DNA of 10,826 nt from assembly GCA_021811745.1 (NCBI GenBank), contig JAJZNH010000356.1, positions 1 through 10,826 of the forward strand, in the 5' to 3' direction. Position 1 is the stretch's first letter. The number at the start of each line of letters is the position of its first letter. Source of the stretch: Acidobacteriota bacterium. GTDB taxonomy: Bacteria > Acidobacteriota > Terriglobia > Terriglobales > Acidobacteriaceae. The notes beneath the pieces were generated by a model. That model did no database searches and was not told the origin of the DNA. It saw only the letters and a program-made list of their open reading frames with translations. Shown here in pieces: positions 1 through 6,453 of the stretch. The position numbers and the translations under genes are program-made.

Positions 1-193
1 TCTCTTCTTTATAGGCATACACGCTCGACCGGGTGTGATGGCCCAAGCGGTAAACGGGCAAGCCCTCTTGCTTTTCCCACAACTGCACGGTGCGCGGATC
101 GCGGTCGAGGTAAGCCGCAATTCGTTTCCAACTGTCCAGCCGCTCAGAAGCACTTCTCTGAGCGGGGAAGCGGGATTTCGGACTTTCACCCAT
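1..193 (-). CDS. Helix-turn-helix regulator, N-terminal part (partial, runs off window start)
   Basis: Reading leftwards from ATG at 193-191, the frame is open to the window edge (64 codons), and an in-frame stop lies just upstream at 206-208. A purine-rich AGAGAG stretch precedes the ATG. Residues 19-63 contain LDSWKRIAAYLDRDPRTVQL, then WEKQEGLPVYRL and SSVYAYKEE. This matches the DNA-binding N-terminus that is abundant in Acidobacteriota (SWKxIAxYLxRxxRTVxxWExxEGLPVxRL), a MerR-like helix-turn-helix often fused to TolB/WD40-like, TPR or membrane domains. The missing C-terminus decides the actual role, so the sensing domain cannot be named. It is transcribed divergently from the lipoprotein gene at 392, with about 200 bp between the starts, so it may regulate itself and that neighbour; this is inference. 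The family call is confident, the target is unknown. Confidence 0.85.
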   Translation of the reverse strand, partial: MGESPKSRFPAQRSASERLDSWKRIAAYLDRDPRTVQLWEKQEGLPVYRLGHHTRSSVYAYKEE

Positions 194-262
194 AGAAATC
201 TCTCTTCAACGAGTCCCGCAATTTCCTATTGCTTCTACCAGATCGCAGGCGATCCGTCAAGA

Positions 263-346
263 CGGCGAAATCGGCGCGAAAGTGGCCGAAATTGACCGAA
301 GTTAGGCGATTTCGGCTAATTTCGATTGCGCAGTCTCACCATTTCG
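263..346. repeat. Phased 10-bp CGAAA repeat array with inverted copies (possible operator)
   Basis: CGAAA occurs at 266, 277 and 287 and as CGAAG at 297, so the spacing is 11, 10 and 10 bp. The last three units read GCGCGAAAGT, GGCCGAAATT and GACCGAAGTT (274-303). The reverse complement TTTCG then occurs at 310, 320 and 342. Perfect inverted repeats result, for example GCCGAAAT at 285-292 with ATTTCGGC at 309-316, and CGAAATT at 287-293 with AATTTCG at 318-324. The array sits between two divergent genes. Spacing near one helical turn suggests cooperative protein binding on one DNA face, or intrinsic curvature from phased A-runs. The function is inferred; the pattern itself is directly visible. 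Confidence 0.55.
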
Positions 347-391
347 CTCTGAATGATGATGAATGCTCTCTAGCGGAGCCGGGAGGCTGAG

Positions 392-3300
392 ATGTCGGGG
401 AAAAGATGTGCGCTGTTGTGCGTGGGAGTTCTTTGGCTCTTCTGGCTGTCGGGGTGCGGGGGAAGCTCCAAACCGATTGGTGTTGCAGTAGCGGCGTCGG
501 CCACCACTGTAGATGGCACGAATACGCTGACAATGACAGCGACGGTCACCAACGATAAGAACGCCGCAGGGGTGAAGTGGAGCATGAGCGGCGCCGGATC
601 TCTGTCCAACACGAGCACGACCTCGGCGACCTACACGGCGCCCGCTGCGACGAGCACAGCCCAGACGGCAACGGTAACAGCGACATCGCTGGCCGATTCG
701 AGCAAGACCGGGAGCGTTACGCTTACGGTGGCGGCCCAACCCACGGTCGCCACAACCAGCACCGACCTAATGGGCGCGGTCGGAACAGCTTTCTCGATCA
801 CGCTCAAGGGCAGCGGCGGTATCCCGCCTTACAAGAACTGGGCGGTCTCGACGAGCGGCAGCGCGCTGCCGTCGTGCCTGACGCTGAATCCGTCGATGGG
901 CGTGATCGCCGCCGCCTCCGGCACAGCACCTCTGGCATCCTGCGCGGGCACCTATAGCAATCTGATCTTTACTTACACGGATTCGGGGACGCCGAACGCG
1001 TTGACGCTGACGATCACGGCGGCTCCAGCGATCAGTTTTACCGGCACCGTGCCGGCCACCAGCACGTATGGGGTGGCCTACGCGGGCAGCGCTGCAGCCA
1101 CGGGCGGCGCGGGACCGCTGACCTATAGCATCTCGGCCGGCGCACTGCCGGCGGACCTGAGCCTGAATCAGAGCACGGGGGCCATTGCGGGAACTCCGAG
1201 CAAAGCCGCGGACGTGGGCACATTCAACTTCACGGTCAAGGCTGCCGACGCCTTTGGCGACGAGGCTACCCAAAGCTACCAGATTGTGGTCAGCTATTCA
1301 GCCGTCTCGATCACCACTTCGGCGACCCTACCGGTGGGTTACGTGGGATCGAGTTACTCCGGCACTACGCTGGCGGCGACAGGCGGCAATGGCGGACCGT
1401 ACACCTGGAGTTGGGCGGCGGCAAGCGGTTCTTCGCTGCCGGCGGGGCTTGCACTCTCGCCAGCGGGGTTTGTCAACGGAACGCCTACCACCGCGGGTAC
1501 TTATAGCGTTGTCGTCACGGCCACGGATTCGGCCTCGAACGCGGGCCACGCGACACTCAGCGTAGCAGTGAAGCCCGGAGTGAGCGTCACCACCGCCTCG
1601 TTGCCAACGGGCTATACGGGATCGGCCTACTCATCCACACTGGCGGCCACGGGCGGTGTGGGAACACCCTATACCTGGACTTGGGCGGCGGCAAGTGGCT
1701 CCTCGCTACCAGCGGGATTAACCCTTTCGCCAGCGGGCGCCGTTGGTGGCACACCCACTACCACCGGGACTTTCAGCGTGGTTGTAACGGCCGCGGACTC
1801 GATTTCGAACAAGGGCAGTGCGACCCTTTCCCTGGTTGTCCAAGCGGGCGTGAGCGTCACCACCAGTTCACTGCCCCCGGGGTACCAGGGCACGGTGTAT
1901 CCTGGGGCAACTCTTGCGGCTACAGGCGGCGCAGGAACACCCTATACCTGGACCTGGGCAGCGGCCAGCGGATCCTCGCTCCCGGCGGGATTGACTCTCT
2001 CGTCCGCGGGCGTCATTGGCGGCACGCCCACCGCGGCGGGCACGTTCAATGTGGTCGTTACCGCGGCGGACTCGATCTCAAATTCGGGTTCCGCAACCCT
2101 CTCCCTGAAGGTTGAGGCCGCACTGGCGGTTAGCAGCCCCACAACCCTGCCTGGCGCGACGGTCAATGAGGCGTATTCGCTGCAACTCGCGGCAACGGGC
2201 GGCTCGGAAATAGGCTACTCCTGGTCGACTGACGCTGCCGGGAGCACGAGCTTGGGAACTCTGAACCTATCCCTTTCCTCCGGCGGTCTTGTAACCGGGA
2301 CGCCGACGTCCAGCGGAACCGCGAACTTTACGGTGACAGTGAAGGACTCAGAGAACCACACAGCCACGGCGAATCTTTCGGTGACAGCGTACAGCACGCT
2401 GACCATCACAACAACGACGCTACCGGTTACGTACGCGGGAGCAAACTACTCGCAGATACTGGACGCTGCGGGTGGAACGGGAACGGGTTACGCCTGGTCG
2501 GCCACCGCAAGCAACCTTGGCACCTACGGTCTGAGTCTCAGTGCCGGGGGCCTGGTTTCCGGCATTCCGACACAGAGCGGGACTGCCAGTTTCACGGCCA
2601 ACGTCAAGGATTCGGCCAACCACACGGCCACGCAAGCCTTGACAATCACCATTTACGGGGCGCTCTCATTGCCGGCGCCAAATCCCGCTTCCTTGCCGTC
2701 GAACGGTTACACCGGGGTGGCCTACACCGGAGAGATCGACGCCACGGGCGGCAGCGGAAACTTCTCGTGGCAGGTGACGGGGCTCAGCGACGGCCTGAGC
2801 GCGACGCCCGGCGCCGGAAGAGTGACCATCAGCGGCACACCTACTTCGCAGGCCACGGTTACGTTCAGCGTGATGCTGACAGACACGACGACGAACGCGA
2901 GCGTGACGCAGAACGGGTACACGATTACGGTCAGCAATCCAACTCCGGTGGCGCTGCCGGCCGCCAGCCCCAACCCGCTGCCAGACGCGACTGTGAACCA
3001 GAGTTACTCGGGGGCGATCAATGCGTCCGGCGGAGTGCCACCCTACACGTGGTCAATCAACGGGACGTCGGTCGGCGGATCGGGTGTTTCTTTGGGGAAT
3101 GGCACTCTGGCGGCATCCACGACCGGCGGGAGCGCGCTTTCGATCAACGGCACGCCCGGCACCAGCGGAACGGTGACGTTGACCAGCGTGAAGGTTGAGG
3201 ACAGCCTGCACACCAACGCCACGCAGACCTACAGCATTACGGTCAACAGCGCCGGCCAGAACGTGACTGGACAGGTATTTCTGAACACCTGCAGTGGACA

Positions 3301-5101
3301 AAAGAGTCCGCCCACGATCACCCTAAGCATCAACACAAACCCGGTGAAGACCGCGACCACCGACAACAACGGGAATTACTCGTTCGCAGGCATTCCCAAC
3401 GGAGCCTACACGATCACGCCCTCGATTTCGGGGCCGAGCTCCGTATTCTACCCCGCCAAGATTGACGTGAACGTCAATAACGCCGATCTGAACAACGAGA
3501 ACTTCAACGTCTCGCTGGGGTATACGGTTGCCGGCACGGTGAGCTACAGCGGTTCCCAGAGCGGCCGGGTTTATCTGATTCTGAACAACAACCAGTGCGC
3601 AGGTGGCGGGAACGCGCCGGGCACCAGTATCTCGGCGCCGGGGAGCTTCACGATCAACGGCGTTACTCCAGGCGGATACACACTTGAAGCGATGATGGAC
3701 GCGGCGGGGTATGGCGCGCCCAATGCGAACGATCCGTCGGGTTCGGCAAGCGTCACGGTTTCCTTGTCCAACGTGACGGATGCGAACGTGTCGATGAGTG
3801 ATCCATCGGCAATCACGCTGACCACCGGCCCGACCATCAACATGGTCAGCCCGGCAGAGGGTGCAGTTGCCATCCCCTACCAGCCCATCAAGAACAACAA
3901 CGGCGTGGAGATGGCGACCTCGTATACTGTGCAGTGGAGTACCAGCTCCACTTTTACCTCGACCGCCGGCAGCAAGACATTCCCAGCAAACGGTGACAGT
4001 ACGGATGTTTGGATCCTGACCGGACTGACGGACGGCCAGACCTACTACTTCCGCGCTCGGGGCACGGCGGGAAGTTCGAACAGCCCGTGGTCGATATACG
4101 GCGGGGGCACTCCGAAGGCTGTGACCATAGGCACGCCAACGTCAGGCAACACGATCTCCGGGACGGTGACCTTCACTGGCACGGCAACCGGCCCGCTGAT
4201 GGTGGGCTTCTACAGTCAGACCTCGGGCGTGTACGTCGATGTAATTCAAAACCCCGTGAGCCCACAGGCGTATACGGTTTATGTTCCCAACGGATCGGAC
4301 TATATATTCTTTGGGATCATCGACCAGAATAACGACGGCATTGTGGATTCCGGCGACATCACCAACGTGACTGCAAAGCAGCCCGGAACGGTCGCCATAA
4401 CCGGAAACTCAACCATGAACCTGACATTGCCGAATGCCGCCAGCACCGCTGTGATATCGACGACTTACTGGCAGCAGACAAACGGGAGCAATACCTCTAC
4501 CGGCTATAACATCAATCTGAATGTTCGCGAAGGGAACAAACTGCCAGTAGCGGTGCAACTGACTTCGGGTCCAAACGTGATAAGCCCGTTGGATCTTTCC
4601 GTTTGCACCGACTGTGGAACGCCGCAATTCCAGTACTACGTGAGCATGGATGGAGCGACACCCTCCGTAGGCGACGCGTATGTCTTCCATGTCACGTACA
4701 AGGATGGGACCACGGAAGACCTGACCGCGCTGGTGACGGGTTGGAACGGCACGAGCACCATCGTGGGCGCAGGCAACTTGGCGACCAACCTGTCGCCTTC
4801 GGGGACAGGCAGCACGACGCCCACATTCACGTGGACCGATCCGCCGGGCGCAAGCAGTTACATCTACCAGTTCTACCTCTGGGGGAACATGGGGAATACG
4901 ATCTGGCAGATACCGGGCCAAAACTCCGATTCGAGTGGGTTTGACAGTTCCATCACTTCAATTACCTGGGGCACAGATCCGACAGACGCCAGCAACACGC
5001 CATCTGGGAGCCTGAGCTCGGGAACCACGTATAGCTGGCAGATCCAGATCCAGGATAGTGCTGGCAACCAAGCGCAGACGCAGGTTTATTTCACACCATA
5101 G
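392..5101 (+). CDS. Giant Ig-repeat lipoprotein with CarboxypepD_reg-like, Fn3-like and Ca-loop regions
   Basis: A 1569-residue surface or periplasmic lipoprotein. The start is supported by GGGAGG at 381-386, five bases before ATG. Residues 1-22 form a lipoprotein signal with lipobox LSGC (lipidated Cys22). Residues about 28-115 are a bacterial Ig-like domain and 117-303 two He_PIG-like domains. Residues 305-577 are three closely related 90-92 residue repeats (ATGG..YTW.WAAASGSSLPAGL...GTPT..GT). Residues 578-955 hold four more diverged Ig-like repeats. Residues about 956-1137 are two carboxypeptidase-regulatory-like beta domains (TTDNNGNYSFAGIPNGAYTI), 1138-1245 are Fn3-like (LTDGQTYYFRARG), and 1311-1322 are a DQNNDGIVDSGD loop of the dockerin/EF-hand calcium type. 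The C-terminal ~230 residues, with a CTDC pair at 1405-1408, resemble no family I recognise. No catalytic domain is visible, so adhesion or structural display is the likely role, by inference. A strong terminator follows. Confidence 0.9.
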   Translation: MSGKRCALLCVGVLWLFWLSGCGGSSKPIGVAVAASATTVDGTNTLTMTATVTNDKNAAGVKWSMSGAGSLSNTSTTSATYTAPAATSTAQTATVTATSLADSSKTGSVTLTVAAQPTVATTSTDLMGAVGTAFSITLKGSGGIPPYKNWAVSTSGSALPSCLTLNPSMGVIAAASGTAPLASCAGTYSNLIFTYTDSGTPNALTLTITAAPAISFTGTVPATSTYGVAYAGSAAATGGAGPLTYSISAGALPADLSLNQSTGAIAGTPSKAADVGTFNFTVKAADAFGDEATQSYQIVVSYSAVSITTSATLPVGYVGSSYSGTTLAATGGNGGPYTWSWAAASGSSLPAGLALSPAGFVNGTPTTAGTYSVVVTATDSASNAGHATLSVAVKPGVSVTTASLPTGYTGSAYSSTLAATGGVGTPYTWTWAAASGSSLPAGLTLSPAGAVGGTPTTTGTFSVVVTAADSISNKGSATLSLVVQAGVSVTTSSLPPGYQGTVYPGATLAATGGAGTPYTWTWAAASGSSLPAGLTLSSAGVIGGTPTAAGTFNVVVTAADSISNSGSATLSLKVEAALAVSSPTTLPGATVNEAYSLQLAATGGSEIGYSWSTDAAGSTSLGTLNLSLSSGGLVTGTPTSSGTANFTVTVKDSENHTATANLSVTAYSTLTITTTTLPVTYAGANYSQILDAAGGTGTGYAWSATASNLGTYGLSLSAGGLVSGIPTQSGTASFTANVKDSANHTATQALTITIYGALSLPAPNPASLPSNGYTGVAYTGEIDATGGSGNFSWQVTGLSDGLSATPGAGRVTISGTPTSQATVTFSVMLTDTTTNASVTQNGYTITVSNPTPVALPAASPNPLPDATVNQSYSGAINASGGVPPYTWSINGTSVGGSGVSLGNGTLAASTTGGSALSINGTPGTSGTVTLTSVKVEDSLHTNATQTYSITVNSAGQNVTGQVFLNTCSGQKSPPTITLSINTNPVKTATTDNNGNYSFAGIPNGAYTITPSISGPSSVFYPAKIDVNVNNADLNNENFNVSLGYTVAGTVSYSGSQSGRVYLILNNNQCAGGGNAPGTSISAPGSFTINGVTPGGYTLEAMMDAAGYGAPNANDPSGSASVTVSLSNVTDANVSMSDPSAITLTTGPTINMVSPAEGAVAIPYQPIKNNNGVEMATSYTVQWSTSSTFTSTAGSKTFPANGDSTDVWILTGLTDGQTYYFRARGTAGSSNSPWSIYGGGTPKAVTIGTPTSGNTISGTVTFTGTATGPLMVGFYSQTSGVYVDVIQNPVSPQAYTVYVPNGSDYIFFGIIDQNNDGIVDSGDITNVTAKQPGTVAITGNSTMNLTLPNAASTAVISTTYWQQTNGSNTSTGYNINLNVREGNKLPVAVQLTSGPNVISPLDLSVCTDCGTPQFQYYVSMDGATPSVGDAYVFHVTYKDGTTEDLTALVTGWNGTSTIVGAGNLATNLSPSGTGSTTPTFTWTDPPGASSYIYQFYLWGNMGNTIWQIPGQNSDSSGFDSSITSITWGTDPTDASNTPSGSLSSGTTYSWQIQIQDSAGNQAQTQVYFTP
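1304..2122 (+). repeat. Three tandem ~273-bp coding repeats inside the Ig-like lipoprotein
   Basis: Units begin at 1304, 1580 and 1850 and encode 92, 90 and 91 residues (protein 305-396, 397-486, 487-577). Units 2 and 3 share the run GTPYTWTWAAASGSSLPAGL and most residues after it, yet differ at many third codon positions. This points to an older duplication under protein-level constraint rather than a very recent copy. The units start with VSVTT or VSITT and end in ATLS..V. They are coding He_PIG-like repeats, not CRISPR or mobile-element repeats. Confidence 0.85.
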
Positions 5102-5123
5102 ACGCTTCTGCAATCTTTTTCGC

Positions 5124-5158
5124 AGGCGGCCGGCCGCATGGTTGGCCGCCTTTTTCTT
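5124..5158 (+). terminator. Rho-independent terminator of the lipoprotein gene
   Basis: AGGCGGCC at 5124-5131 pairs perfectly with GGCCGCCT at 5144-5151 around a 12-base loop, followed by TTTTTCTT at 5151-5158. It starts 22 bases after the stop codon of the lipoprotein gene, so that gene most likely ends its own transcript here. The internal GGCCGGCC palindrome offers an alternative, shorter fold. Confidence 0.88.
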
Positions 5159-5489
5159 AGGCGCGCCCGGCACCGCTGGAAATCGGCATTCCTTCCTAAG
5201 GGTGCGCCGTAGACCATGCAAACTCTCCACAATGTCAAACTGGGCTTGACTTCCTTGCCGGGCGAGCTCTCACTTCGCATTCGCATGGACGGAACCGAGA
5301 AAGATGGAGATCGCCCGTACAGCTGTTTCCTGAAATGAAGAAAGCCCGCGTCGCCTTATTGAGGAAAGCCTGCATGAAGAGGTGTTCGCCTGGGCGGGTC
5401 GGGGCAACGCGTAGCGATTTGGCTGCTAGATTCGTCAAACCACTGGGTTAAAATTCACGATGGTGCTTACTGGCGCTTTGGAGAAGCTC
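5159..5489. other. Intergenic region, no gene supported
   Basis: About 330 bases between the lipoprotein terminator and the carbonic anhydrase-like gene. Open frames here on either strand have no recognisable product and no good ribosome binding site. A TAAAAT hexamer at 5449-5454 could be a -10 element for the downstream gene, because transcription from about 5460 would leave a short leader before ATG 5490, but no matching -35 is seen at 16-18 bp. I see no riboswitch or repeat. Confidence 0.5.
5480..5483 (+). promoter_or_regulatory. Ribosome binding site deciding the start of the carbonic anhydrase-like gene
   Basis: GGAG lies six bases before ATG 5490. The earlier in-frame ATG at 5460 has no such site and would put ten charged or polar residues ahead of a clean signal peptide, so 5490 is preferred. 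Confidence 0.7.
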
Positions 5490-6233
5490 ATGCGTTTTCT
5501 TTTGTCCGCTGCCGTTGTCTTGGCCTTGGCCGCGGTGGCCACTGCGCAAAACGCGCCCTGGAGTTACGCTGGCCGTACTGGCCCCGCGAACTGGGGTAAA
5601 CTGGACCCCGCTTACAGGACCTGCACTACCGGCCAGCAGCAATCGCCCATCGATATCCGCCACCCCATGCTGAATAAGGCCCTCAAGCCGCTTCAATTTT
5701 CTTTCCTCGGCGGACCGGTGACCCTTGTCAACAACGGCCATACCGTAGTGGCCCATGTTGTTCCCGGCAGCTATATGGTGGCCGACGGGGTGCGCTACAA
5801 CCTTCTTCAATTCGACTTCCACGATCCCAGTGAAGGCGCGATCAACGGCGTTTCCTCCGACATGGATGTCCAATTTCTGTTGAAAAGCGCCGATGGCAAG
5901 CTGGCCGGCGTGGTGGTACACCTAACCTCCGCTCAGGACTTCCCCAATGCAACGTTGTCCACCTTGTGGGGGCACTTGCCCACCACTGTGGGGGCAACGG
6001 AAGAAGTCACCGACATGGTGAACCCTGGGGGTCTGGTGCCCTCCAGCGGCGGCTATTGGACGTATATGGGTTCGTTGACCCAACCTCCCTGCACCGAGGG
6101 AGTGCGCTGGTTCGTGTTCCAGCGAAATTTGAGCATCAGCCGCGCCCAATTAAACGCATTTGACCATATCTTTCTCAGGAATGCGCGGCCTTTGCAGGAC
6201 CTGCACGGACGGCGCGTCGAAGCCAACGAGTAA
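5490..6233 (+). CDS. Exported alpha-carbonic anhydrase-like protein with substituted zinc ligands
   Basis: A 247-residue protein with a signal peptide at 1-19 (ATA cleavage site), so the fold is periplasmic or secreted. Family hallmarks are WSYAGRTGPANWGKLDPAY, QQSPIDI, NNGHT (His84, equivalent to the proton-shuttle His64 of human CA II), QFDFHDPSE and GSLTQPPCTEGVRWFV (Thr197, equivalent to Thr199). Cys45 and Cys201 are placed as the usual disulfide of bacterial members. The normal HFH zinc motif reads Asp109-Phe-His111, and the third ligand His in the E.H motif is Gln128 within DMDVQF. The spacing of 17 residues from His111 to Gln128 matches active bacterial enzymes, so the alignment is secure. 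Only one of three zinc histidines remains. The usual reaction, reversible CO2 hydration, is therefore doubtful; a carbonic anhydrase-related binding role or an altered metal site is as likely. The gene appears monocistronic and is convergent with the rhamnosidase gene. Confidence 0.9.
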   Translation: MRFLLSAAVVLALAAVATAQNAPWSYAGRTGPANWGKLDPAYRTCTTGQQQSPIDIRHPMLNKALKPLQFSFLGGPVTLVNNGHTVVAHVVPGSYMVADGVRYNLLQFDFHDPSEGAINGVSSDMDVQFLLKSADGKLAGVVVHLTSAQDFPNATLSTLWGHLPTTVGATEEVTDMVNPGGLVPSSGGYWTYMGSLTQPPCTEGVRWFVFQRNLSISRAQLNAFDHIFLRNARPLQDLHGRRVEANE

Positions 6234-6453
6234 GGCAGGCGGATCTGGTACGAAGTGGAAGTTTGCAGGGAGGGACTTCGCCCGACATTGGTGCACCTTT
6301 GGGAATGAATGCCGGACCACATTTGACGGAGCCATTCTCGCGGTTTCTGGTGAGGCCAATCAGCATTTCTGATCGAACGCAACGATAGGCCAATCATCCA
6401 GCGGCGGCAGTTGCCAACCCTTCTGCTTTCGCCCATCGGATGGACGATGATTG
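6234..6453. other. Convergent intergenic region, no gene or clear terminator
   Basis: This 220-base spacer lies between the stops of the carbonic anhydrase-like gene and the rhamnosidase gene. A 10-bp direct repeat, AGGCCAATCA, occurs at 6353-6362 and 6387-6396. No GC-rich hairpin with a T-run is visible on either strand, so termination here may depend on Rho. Confidence 0.45.

Noticed and set aside
35..295. Plus-strand frame of 86 codons at the window start
   Set aside because: It overlaps the antisense of the helix-turn-helix coding region, whose family signature is clear on the minus strand; no signature is visible in the plus frame.
302..739. Minus-strand frame of 145 codons over the lipoprotein 5' end
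   Set aside because: Arg/Cys-rich composition typical of an antisense shadow in GC-rich coding DNA; the plus-strand frame has a ribosome binding site, a lipobox and recognisable domains.
1304..2122. Regularly spaced repeats considered as a CRISPR array
   Set aside because: Units are ~273 bp, in frame and encode conserved protein repeats; there are no short identical repeats with unique spacers.
1669..2166. Two similar minus-strand frames (1669-1893 and 1942-2166) that look like a duplicated small gene
   Set aside because: They are antisense images of the tandem Ig repeats, so their similarity merely reflects the coding repeats.
5235..5438. Minus-strand frame of 67 codons in the lipoprotein to carbonic anhydrase spacer
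   Set aside because: No family resemblance and no convincing ribosome binding site; the length is within chance for GC-rich DNA.
6175..6393. Minus-strand frame with RNRENGSVKCGPAFIPKGAP between the convergent genes
   Set aside because: It overlaps the end of the carbonic anhydrase-like gene, has no ribosome binding site and no recognised domain. It may reflect a dispersed non-coding repeat, but copies cannot be checked here.
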